Part shown: piece by piece, positions 45,741 to 55,489 of the stretch
Numbering within the stretch: the stretch's first letter is position 1
Layout: every line of letters starts with the position of its first letter
Assembly: GCA_011033025.1 (NCBI GenBank)
Contig: WFMF01000204.1
Location: 124,001-188,000, forward strand
DNA length: 64,000 nt
Direction of reading: 5' to 3'
From: Beroe forskalii
Taxonomy: Eukaryota; Ctenophora; Nuda; Beroida; Beroidae
Notes under the pieces: generated by a model
Told to the model about the DNA's origin: nothing
Databases searched by the model: none
The model's input: only the letters and a program-made list of their open reading frames with translations
Translations under genes and position numbers: made by a program

Positions 45741-48700
45741 ATGTACAGGTCTTGACTCCAATCTTCGGACTCTTGGCGATGGTTAGGATGTTGAGTGGTA
45801 GGAAGTTGTTGATGTCGTACTTGTCATAGTTCCTGGACACTTTAGTCCTGAAGTCATGAAAGAGTGATAAATATTTTTCTTCAAATCGACAGAAAACATC
45901 GCCCATTAGTTGAAACCCCAGAGTTAAACCCCAATGTAACCCCAATGTAACCCCCGTGTAACACCAATGTAACCCCCAGTATAACCCCATTGTAACCTGA
46001 TAGTGTCTGCGTATCTGGAAGAGTTGACCCACCACCTTGTCCACTCAGTAACACTGGGATTCATCCTCTCAATAAAGGAGAATATGGCATCGTTAATTAG
46101 GGGGAAGAGGTCTCTGGACTGCCTTACGTCCAGCTCACACCTTCCCTGCAAATAATGGTGAGAAAGTGTATAACTCTCTGCAAATAAGTGAGAATTAGAA
46201 AGTGTAACGCAGGTGTCGCGAGTTGGAGAAATGTGAGAATCCTTCTGAAATTCCCGAGTTGCGCGGCATCATGTATGTACATTGACATTAAATCACGTAC
46301 CTACGTACATACAGCGGTTGTGTGGAAATAACAGCTGTTTTCAGAAATCGCGACAATGGATTTCTTCAATTTCAATTCAATGAATTTTCAAAGAATTTTC
46401 AAAGAATTTTCAATAACTTTCTCTTCTTAAAGCATACCATCCACATGTTGGAAATCGCAGCGCAATTCTCCTCAAACCGCACCCTCCCCTGTGACACCAT
46501 ATTACTCTGTTGGTGCTGCTGCCCCATCTCAGATCTGTTAGTGTTAGCCTCCCGACCACAGTTCACTGATCCTTTCAGACACTGCTGAGCCCTAACATCT
46601 CTATCACAGGTGGTGTGGTAGGTTTTAACGAAGTTTCCAATGTCCATGACTCTAGGAGGTATGTCCATTCTGCCTCCCTCGGTCCGGTTGCTTGGCTCTC
46701 TGCCCATTATCTCTAACAGCTGAGGAGGAAATCAGACATAATCCTTAATTTTTGCAAGTTCGCACGTCGCAGCGAAGTCGCTTGGAACTCAGATGAACTC
46801 AGGTGAGTTCAAGCGAATTCGTGGCAAAATTCGCCAAATATATTTTGGCGGACACCACAGGAGTTCGCCGCATGAATTCACCATAGTTCACCTGAATTCA
46901 CCGCGAATTCAGGATCATCCCAGAAATCACGCTCTCAAGAACTTAGGGGCAATTTAGCGATTCTCAAGAATTCATGATATTTTAACTATGCTCTTATGCT
47001 TTACCGGTTATTTCTGTATTTTAATATGGGAAATTGCTTGGAACTACAAGCTCGCACTGATTAACTGCTTTACTGGTAACTGCTTTACTGGTGAGTGGTG
47101 CTGCATTTCGATTTAAGTCCCCTTGGAATATCAAACACTTTAACAGAAACTGCAGAGACTCTCAGTCTCAGCTTCTACTCTTCTAAGCAGTTAAAGAATT
47201 GAAGCACGATAAGAGGATAAGATGCTAAGATGCTACATTGGGCATTAGCAGATTGAAGCAGGATACTCTTTGAGAATGCGAGCACAGTTATTTTTATTGA
47301 ATTTTGAGGGGGTGAGGGGTTCGAAATTTCCGAGTGATGCGCGCAAAGGATGCGCGCAAAGGATGGGTGAAATCCAAGACTCAGAGAATTTGGAAAATTA
47401 AAAAGATCGTGTTGTGGAAGAATGCGCACGACAAAGGGTAAAACCGGTAAACCTATAAGAAACCAAAGGGTTACTAGGGCTGTCACCTGCACATCGAGAA
47501 AGCTGCTGACGTGGCAGTTGTGCGTTGACTTCAGGATATCTGACAGGTAGCGCCCGTCGTAAACCTGGACAAATACCACAGGAGGGTTCCACAGGAGGGT
47601 TTCAAAGGTGGGTTCCACAGGTGGGTTTCACAGGTGGGTTTCACAGGTGGGTTTCACAGGATGGGTTTCACAGGAGGGTTTCATAGGAGGGTTCCACAGG
47701 AGGGTTCCACAGGAATATTTCACAGGAGGGTTTCACAGGTGGGTTTCACAGGTGGGTTTCACAGGTGGGTTTCACAGGTGGGTTTCACAGGTGGGTTTCA
47801 CAGGAGGGTTACACAGGTGGGTTTCACAAGTGGGTTTCACTGGTGGGTTTCACAGGTGGGTTTCACAGGTGGGTTACACAGGTGGGTTTCACAGGTGGGT
47901 TTCACAGGAGGGTTTCACAGGTGGGTTTCACAGGTGGGTTTCACAGGTGGGTTTCACAGGTGGGTTTCACAGGAGGGTTTCACAGGTGGGTTTCACAGGT
48001 GGGTTTCACAGGTGGGTTTCACAGGTGGGTTTCACAGGGGGGTTTCACAGGTGGGTTTCACAGGTGGGTTTCACAGGATGGGTTTTACAGGTGGGTTTCA
48101 CAGGTGGGTTTCACAGGTGGGTTTCACAGGTGGGTTTCACAGGAGGGTTACACAGGTGGGTTTCACAAGTGGGTTTCACAAGTGGGTTTCACAGGTGGGT
48201 TTCACAGGAGGGTTTCACAGGTGGGTTTCACAGGTGGGTTTCACAGGTGGGTTTCACAGGGGGGTTTCACAGGTGGGTTTCACAGGGGGGTTTCAAAGGT
48301 GGGTTTCACAGGAGGGTTTCACAGGTGGGTTTCACAGAAGGGTTTCACACAAAAACAATGAATATAATAAGTGATAACCACTATACGCCGTTATGGCAAC
48401 GTTAAATGCTGTGTATGGTACAGGTTAACACATTTGAAATGCACTGTACAGTGTACTTTGTACAGGGTAACACTTTAGAAACTCTCCTAAAGAACAAAAC
48501 AACGCCCTGCAGTTGGCTAAAACAATCTTTTTAACATTTTACCGTTTTTGTGAGATAATAGTACTATTTTTGAATTGCGAAGGCTTTCAATTATTGGGCC
48601 AAAATAATGCACTCACATTACAATCGACGTATATTTGAAACTTGAATCGTCATACAATACCCACCCGCTAAGGGTACACGTAAAGTGTTAACAGCACAGC

Positions 48701-51700
48701 TCACCACTTCAATCGTCATACAACACCCCCCAGGGATAGACAAAAAGCACAGCTCACCACTTTGTCGAGATATCTGTCCTCGAGGAGGGGTTGTAGTCGT
48801 AACATCGCCTCCTCCCTTCCCACACTCTCCAAACATATCCAGTACAGTTCCCTCAACTGAGTTCCTGCAGGGAAATATTACAGTCAGCTGGGTTCCTGCA
48901 GGGGAATAGTACAGAGTAAAGTCCGTGGGAGGGCGTTATGTGTTTGAAGAAAGTAAGGTATCTTCAGTTGCGGTGCCAGATCGAACGTCAGTTTTGTGTG
49001 CGCGGCATAAAAACATGTCTGTACGCCGCGCAAACTTATGCCGCGCGCACACAAAACTGCACTTCGAACTGCCCCAGTTGAGTCTCAGGGGAATCAAGCA
49101 AACATAGCGTGGTATAAATAAGATAAAATCATTATTATCCTGTGTTTCCCTGCACTAGTTTCCGATGTTTAAGCAGTGTATTTTGAAACCATTTACGCAC
49201 TCTTGAGCTGTTCAGTGTTCAACTAGAAGAGCAAAATAAATTGTGCAACAGATATTTCCTTCTGTTTGAAAAGCCAAGTATTTCCTTCTGTTTGAAAAGC
49301 CAAGTATTTCCTTGTGTTTGAAAAGCCCAGTATTTCCTTGTGTTTGAAAAGCCAAGTATTTCCTTGTGTTTGAAAAGGCCAGTATTTCATTGTGTTTGAA
49401 AAGCCCAGTATTTCCTTGTGTTTAGAATGCCCAGTGAAACACCCTCAGATGAAATTGAATGAAATCATGGATAAACTCCTCAGTAATTCGTGACATAAAG
49501 TAATTCTGAGTTAGTAATTCTTTGCGCTCTTGTACAATGAGGAATGTTTGATTATACTTAAAGTGGATAGTTATAGAAAACTTCTTAACTTCTTACAATA
49601 TGGAGACATATGTTCTTTAAAATATTTCTAGAATTCGCAGAAATTTTTCATACTTCAGAAACGGTAAAGCTGCTGTTGCATTAAACTGAAAAAATTTAAA
49701 AAAATAAAACTTTATCAGAATCAGCTCAAAAGTATGAACTTTACTATAGTTGAACTGCTACACACGTCACACAGACATTCAAACAACATTAACAGTGACA
49801 TTCCATTGAAAGTTTATGGGGTTTTGGTAAGTGAGATAGATACCTCAACCTACAAAATACAGATCAATTCATAATATGCAAAGTTAAAGTGAGCCGGAAA
49901 CATCGGCATCCGATTTATTTCAAAATTTTTCGCTATTTTGTGCTCACTGTCTTTAACAAGTAAATCAAATTACATTACAGAACTCGCTATAAGTCGTTTC
50001 ACTTCGCCGAGAAAATACTGAAAATTATTCTTTTTTCATTATATACGGCTCAGAAAACCGTAAATTCAGTTAAGTATGATGGTATGGTTTACCGGCATCC
50101 TTAATGACTCTAAATCATATAATGTAAAATCATATTGTTTTAAAATTCATTGTGTTATAGTTATGTTTTATGGTTGTGCTTTATGGTATTGTTTACACAA
50201 TGATTGACACGCGGTTGTTTTTGTTGGCAGCTTTCAAATAGCATGTGCTAATCGTTACTGATCGCAACTCATCAACTCTCTATTCTTTAGCTCTGTTTTA
50301 TAGCACATTCACAGAGTGACGCTCAGACCATCGTGTTCAGGGCGAATTAGCTCTGAATACGATGGTCTGAGCTCGCTCTGAACCACCTCGCTATATCCAA
50401 GTTAAGTTAGAGTTTCGTAGTTTTTCAGCACTTTGAGCAGAACAGGAAAACAGCATTCCGTTCCACTACATTCCATGATCTCATTCACAGGAGTGCAGGT
50501 TATGTCAGGAAATATACCTTCAGAATATAAATAGGCGGTCGCAATGAATTGATTTACAGTGTGCGTGCTGTCAAATTGATGAAAATAGTACCGCCTATTT
50601 TTCGCGCGCGGGGTATAGTTTTGAGAAAACCCCGGCACAATCTACATGAGCTTTAAAACATACGATTTAGATATATCCAAAGTGTGAACTGTAACATCAG
50701 CACTTTGTCAAAGCGCTCTGATATTCACCATCAGCATGCTGTAACGGACTTATTATTCGTATTTCGTAATGATATTCTTACTTTCTTAGATTGTTGTTAG
50801 CTGTTAATTAATAAATGTCTTCTGCACGATCGGGCTGCGGTTGCATAATTTATTTCATTATATTTTTTAATATTCCACCTTATTTTGAACAGTAGCTTTC
50901 TGAGAGGAATACTATTGACAACTCCTTCATTCTGTAGCCTACGAACAAGTTTGAACAATATATTGTCAGCTCCTACAATTTAATAAATGTAACACTAGAT
51001 TTACACCACTGAAATTACTGCTGAATGTGTGTGTCGAGAGTAGTGTAGTGCTGTTGACAAGGTTGCACTTTTGGTATCTAAAGGGTTTCATATTTTGTTA
51101 TATTTTATAGTTTCTCCAGTTATTCCTCTAGTTTTGAGATTCATATATACGTTGTTTCCACTGCCCTCATATATTTCCTTTATTTTTTCCTTAGCAAGAC
51201 GATCCTCTAATCTTTCAACCTGTTAGAAATTCGGAATTGATTGGACAATGGTTTGCCGTGTCTAAAACACCCAAGTTTTTGATACTCACTCCATGATGTA
51301 AGAATATATCAATGCTAACTTTACATCTGCGCATCGAGACGTGATGAAATGTATAGGAGTAATAGTGAGCACTATTACTAGCTCACTAGGCCTAGTTCTC
51401 ACTGAGCAGGCTCATTGAGAACACTAGGCCTAGCTCGGTCATGCCTGCACTGCTATCTAGCTAAGTAGTCATCGTGAGCCTGCACTGCTCTGTGAAAGTA
51501 TACACGCCTCATTTGAGGGCCATTAGGGGGGCCATCACGGAACAATGAACATCATACACACACGGTCATGACTCTACGAAGACTATATATCTAATGATAA
51601 TCGGACTTCTGCCAGAGTGTATATCATACACGCATTGACTCCTCGGCGGGTCTTTCAGTGAGTGAGTGCAATTTTATAGACATCCACCCGCATTTTCTAC

Positions 51701-54700
51701 TCTGTGTCTTCTTCCACACAGCTTGATTATGTCATTAAATGTCTAAACTAAAAAGCAGATACAAAGCTAATTCTCTTCTGACTCTTCTCTTGTATATGTT
51801 ATCGAATATACCCGCGGTGTATAATGGTTTTCACTGTCTTTTGTCATCCTTCCAACATAATAATACGATCTCCAAACCATTTGTCATAAATTCTTTGCAC
51901 TGGCTTTCTACGCCATCAATAATAATATGTACTCCAATATTACTTGAGGGTTTTGATATATCACGCCTCAACGCCATCTGATGGTTCCAGTTGACCTACA
52001 TGGAGGTATGTAAGATTTCATGCTGTTTTCAGTAAATTCGCTCATAGACGTTGTCGTTGGAAATTACCAAGACAATATTATACCCTGCCTCAGATTAAAA
52101 TTCACATGGATTTTAATCGGAAGCTTTCATCCGGACTCTCGGTTTTCTTTTACTATCCTTCAATCGAACTGCATAGGAGTTGGGAGTCTATGAGTAAAAG
52201 CCATTTCAAGAACATTGCGTACAGGATTCTGGGCTGGGGGAGTTTGGGTCGGCGACAGAGAACCAGGGTGGAGTCTGTTTCCCCATTGCAATGCTGATCT
52301 TGGCATGTCATCGATCATTTTGTTAGTCGTTGCAAAGTTTCAGTTTAAGCTCTGATGTCGCCAATAGGAAGCTTTTCAACAGCACACGGTATAAAACCCA
52401 TATTATCAGCATTGAACCGACACATTTCCAACATTCGGAGTCTGGTATAATTCTGAAAGTGTGAGCAAATCAATCCGGCTTATTCTTCTTATATGGATCA
52501 TTTGACTTAATATATGATCTCCAACCTGTTGAAGTTTAGCAAATTCAAGCAGTCTGGAAGTAGCTTAAATTTTCAACAAATCAGAACGATATCTCTCACC
52601 AATTCTGTGTGTACAGATTAGCCGATTGCAGATATTTGGATATTTAAGGAGTTTATAGACTTTCTGATTACCTTCTTGACTATGACATCAGCTCAAGGTT
52701 TCCTTAAAACTTTTGGTTTTAGTTTTGGCTTCACGCAGAGAGCTCGACAATCTTGTCACGTGTGAAAACTTTTCAGCTCCTTAGCTGATTCTAATGTGTG
52801 AGTATCATTGATTTTGTTCCGTAGGCTCTAATAGCGCATTAATGCTTTCAAGCCACACCTTTACCATCTTTGAAGGCATATTATCTCCACCAAGCCACAT
52901 CTTTACCAAACATGTTTACTGCAGGCCCAGTAAAGTTCACCCATACCACTGTATCTATCAAAGTATCAAGTTCAAACAGTTAATTCGCCTAGCATGATCT
53001 TCATTTTCACTTATACTCGATCATGTTTGATCAAAAGTTGTCTTTCAGTTTCTGTAGATCTTTATTAATTTATACAGCTAAGTAAATTTAAGTAGTTTGC
53101 TTCAGATTGTGAGTCAAGTTCTAGTTACCATCTATAATATAGAGATGCTGGTATCACTTTTCGCAGTTTTACGATTTAGGTGGTTTTCTAGATTAGAAGA
53201 AAATTTTTTAATGATTTATGTTTTGTTGTATTTTGTCACCTATTATATGATTTTAAAGCTCTTAGAGGTGCCCTTCGGGGTTTCACAACAACAACAACAA
53301 CAAGCAATATTTTAAATCTACCTGACAATACCCACACACATATAAACGACTTGAATTACGATTCAAAATCGCTGTTAATTCCACGTCAGCAGCTTTACCC
53401 TACATGTGTGTACTTGGATCGATCGATAAACCGCGTTAATTTCGACAGAAATTCCATGAAAGTAAATTGCGTGCACTGTTAAATGCACGTCAGCATCAAT
53501 CCCTTCATCGATCGATCCAAGTGCACACATTTGGGTACTACATAGGCCCTGTGCTATGGGGAACAATGGTTCCAAATGTTGATCTTTCTGATCCCAATGT
53601 AATGCCCATCAGCTCCCACTCCAACTTCCAAATTATCGGCAACAAACCAGCTAACACCTAAATTAAAGTATAAATAAATACCTTCAACTTGTATTCAAAA
53701 TTATTAACTTAAAGGGGGTGCTCAAGCCTGATGATTTTAAAAGTATGATTTTGGGATATGAATTAAGTGGGATAGGGCATGACATGTAAAAATATTTTTA
53801 TGGTGGTTTCGAGCTCATAGGTGCAACATGATTGATCGAAAAATTGGGTGTGCGCAAAGCTAAGCTCCTCTTTTTTTCCTTTAGTAATAGTTCAAAATCC
53901 CAAAATTTGTTTCGTAATTATCAGGCCTCACCCCCTCCCCCAACAACATCAGTCTATCACAGCATCATACTTTTAAAGTTTCCGGTTTCCCATGAGAATA
54001 TCATTTCTAATTTGCTTTTTCACCATCCCAACAATTACCACACGCCGTCCTTTTCAGCTAACACATTCTACACCCTTCAGCTAACACATTCTACACGTAC
54101 CATGTGCACAAGATATCCATCTTTGACGGGTGCAACTGGCGGATCTACGGCCCTGTCCTGGTGTGCATAGCCCTCATCCTCTGCTGCCTGCTCTACAACA
54201 AGATAACCAACTGCATGTGGACCATGCGCAACTGCGTAAGACTATCTCTTCATCACTTTATTTTTAATTTTTTGAACCTTGAAATAATAGGGAAAACCCA
54301 AAAATGAAACCCCCATTTGCTGCTTTCGATATACACTTAACAGGGGTTGCCACCCCTATTACTCTATTAAACCTTTTAAAGATTGAGAGGAGTTTCATTT
54401 CTGATTGACGCACAACCATAATCACATAATGTTATTTTAGTATTTTCTCTTAATTTCATGCGACACAATCTTTCAGAACATGAAGGATCCCACTGCATTT
54501 CAGAAGAACGAGGAAGCTGAGATCGGATTGAAGAAGGGAGCCTGCACAGAAAACACCTCCAGATCAGACATTGCCAGCACAACCGCCACTCCAGCAGTAA
54601 TCCAGCTCTACCCCAAGTCAAATGGTGCCAGCAGAGGATCCTCGCCCAAACCTTACGGGTACCCCTCCACCTTGATAAATACTGGGCCTTCGCCAAAAGT

Positions 54701-55489
54701 CTACGTTTACCCTCCAACCTCAAACGCACCCAGTAGGGGAACATCGCCAAAACCTTATGGGTATCCACCAACCTCCAATGCTGCCAGTAGGGGTGTTTCC
54801 CCAAAAGTCTACGTGTCTCCACCCACCTCAAATGCAGAAAGCAGCGTGGTAACCTCAACAAAAAGCTACGAGTACCCAGGGATTATACAGCTGTAGTGAA
54901 AAACCAAGAACCGAATGAAATAACGATGCGATATACTTACACAGACGAGGCGCAGCCGAATAAATAATATTTACCACTGACGTTGTAACATGTATATTTT
55001 CTCAACATTCAATGCACAAAACATTCAATACACAAAACGAGAGTGGCAGTTCGAACTTCAGTTTGCGTGTCTTTCGTGTGTGCGGTATAACATGTTCGAA
55101 CGCCGCGCGCACAAAGTCGCGCACAAAAGACGCGCAAAACATCTCAATCTGTTTGCCATTATATGTTGCCTGAATCAATTTGATGAATCTTAAATGCTTT
55201 AATGGATTTTGCAATGATAATAAATGCTAAAGCTAATAATAGTTCTGGATCAGCACCTTGATAACTCTAACAACTAGAGCTAGGAAAGCTAAATTAGTGT
55301 ACCTATCATGTTGTAAGAAAGTGTACCTATGATGATGTAAGAAAGTGTACCTATGATGTTGTAAGAAAGTGTACCTATGATGATGTGTTTGAGAGGTTCT
55401 CCTCGCTTTACAGCTCGAGTGAAGGGGTGGTAGAAGAGGGAAATGTTCTTCTGCTTCTCCGTGCACGACATGTTGATGTTCAGATACCC
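45741..55489 (-). CDS. Unrecognised multi-exon gene, six consecutive exons (both ends missing)
   Basis: Exons in transcript order: 55489-55375, 48864-48758, 47564-47487, 46719-46438, 46145-45997 and 45847-45741. All borders are GT-AG and all phases agree, giving about 279 residues without a stop. Landmarks: FYHPFTRAVKRGEPLKHIII, TQLRELYWICLESVGREEAM, VYDGRYLSDILKSTHNCHV, PPRVMDIGNFVKTYHTTC, FEENCAAISNMW, TEWTRWWVNSSRYADTI and NNFLPLNILTIAKSPK. It is mostly helical and soluble-looking, with scattered Cys and no membrane segment. I do not recognise the family. The join of the first exon to the second across 6.5 kb rests on phase only. Four of its junctions carry tandem copies. A membrane-protein gene lies antisense in the long intron. 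Confidence 0.7.
45909..45996 (-). repeat. ~11-bp repeat starting at a 5' splice site
   Basis: On the transcript strand the exon ends ATCAG and the intron opens GTTACAATGGG, followed by GTTATACTGGGG, GTTACATTGGT, GTTACACGGGG and GTTACATTGGG twice. Each unit begins with the donor hexamer or a close variant. Confidence 0.75.
46740..46935. repeat. Short imperfect repeats of GAATTCGC / GTTCACC words
   Basis: Many interleaved direct and inverted copies of GAATTCRCC-like words lie just upstream of the 46719 exon. Origin unclear. Confidence 0.4.
47572..48352. repeat. 14-bp minisatellite, about 55 units, ending at a 3' splice site
   Basis: The plus-strand unit is GGGTTTCACAGGTG with a few variants. 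All three forward frames are open and read the same GGFHRWVSQVGFT peptide because 14 is not a multiple of three; these are artefacts. The array lies in the intron of the minus-strand gene and stops about 10 bp before the acceptor of exon 47564-47487. Confidence 0.95.
48864..48903 (-). repeat. Duplicated 3' splice site, 31-bp spacing
   Basis: On the transcript strand CCCTGCAG|GAACTCAGTTGAGGG (exon from 48864) is preceded 31 bp upstream by CCCTGCAG|GAACCCAGCTGACTG (48895). Use of the upstream copy would shift the frame of the exon. Confidence 0.7.
48971..49076. mobile_element. Palindromic MITE, CAGTTCGAACTGCA family, copy 2
   Basis: TCAGTTTTGTGTGCGCGGCA pairs with TGCCGCGCGCACACAAAACT, with outer arms ATCGAACG and CTTCGAACTGCCCC. 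It lies in the long intron of the minus-strand gene. Confidence 0.7.
49253..49434. repeat. 26-bp tandem repeat, seven units
   Basis: The unit TATTTCCTTGTGTTTGAAAA plus GCCAAG shows few changes between copies. Intronic to the minus-strand gene. Confidence 0.9.
49435..50311. other. Intronic DNA, no further feature seen
   Basis: AT-rich. No exon with paired splice sites was found on either strand. Confidence 0.4.
50312..50380. repeat. Palindrome with CAGACCATCGT arms
   Basis: CAGAGTGACGCTCAGACCAT and ATGGTCTGAGCTCGCTCTG pair almost fully around a short centre. Confidence 0.65.
50521..50613. mobile_element. AATAGGCGGTC MITE family, copy 2
   Basis: CAGAATATAAATAGGCGGTC pairs through its GGCGGT with ACCGCCTATTTTTCG. 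The central part CAGTGTGCGTGCTGTCAAAT matches the other two copies. Confidence 0.7.
50614..53403. other. Intronic/intergenic DNA with one hairpin
   Basis: At 51380-51436, CTAGGCCTAGTTCTCACTGA faces CTCATTGAGAACACTAGGCC as an inverted repeat. A CAACAACAACAA run lies at 53286-53303. Upstream exons of the plus-strand membrane-protein gene may lie here but none is convincing. Confidence 0.4.
53404..53530. mobile_element. Palindromic MITE, ATGTGTGCA family, copy 4
   Basis: The arms ATGTGTGTACTTGGATCGAT and ATCGATCGATCCAAGTGCAC, with a CACAT end, pair nearly perfectly. The centre holds a second partial inverted repeat (TGCGTGCACTG / AATGCACG). Confidence 0.7.
54056..54080 (+). repeat. Duplicated 3' splice site, 23-bp spacing
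   Basis: TTCAG|CTAACACATTCTACAC occurs twice in tandem, with the two acceptors ending at 54057 and 54080. The second is in frame with the membrane exon; the first would add 23 nt and shift the frame. Confidence 0.75.
54081..54896 (+). CDS. Single-pass membrane protein with Tyr/Pro repeat tail, last two exons
   Basis: Exons 54081-54235 and 54477-54896 (stop 54894-54896) join in phase. The first encodes TFYTYHVHKISIFDGCNWR, then a membrane segment IYGPVLVCIALILCCLLY and a short basic/Cys stretch. The second is a hydrophilic tail of about 139 residues with five imperfect ~20-residue repeats around SRGTSPKPYGYPPTSNA, alternating PYGYP and VYVYP, which could present Tyr or Pro ligands to SH2, WW or PTB-type adaptors. 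The family is not recognised, and orientation (tail inside) is inferred from the Cys/Lys-rich junction. Upstream exons are missing. The gene lies antisense inside the first intron of the unrecognised minus-strand gene. Confidence 0.7.
55045..55138. mobile_element. Palindromic MITE, CAGTTCGAACTGCA family, copy 3
   Basis: TGGCAGTTCGAACTTCAGTT opens it, and GCGCGCACAAAGTCGCGCAC with AGACGCGCAAA closes it. It is less symmetric than copies 1, 2 and 4. It begins about 150 bp after the membrane-protein stop codon. Confidence 0.55.
55303..55375 (-). repeat. 24-bp tandem array of 5' splice sites
   Basis: On the transcript strand the exon ends ATCATAG|GTACACTTTC. The 24-bp unit GTACACTTTCTTACAACATC (plus ATAG) repeats three times, so donors end exons at 55375, 55351, 55327 and 55303. 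Since 24 is a multiple of three, each later donor keeps the phase and adds eight residues of the type GTLSYNII. Reading through all of them meets a stop shortly after. Confidence 0.8.

Noticed and set aside
47608-48405. A 265-codon GFHRWVSQV repeat protein
   Set aside because: All three forward frames encode the same peptide because the unit is 14 bp; it is an intronic minisatellite.
50402-50638. Minus-strand ORF with several Cys
   Set aside because: Half of it is the AATAGGCGGTC MITE and no splice sites support the rest.
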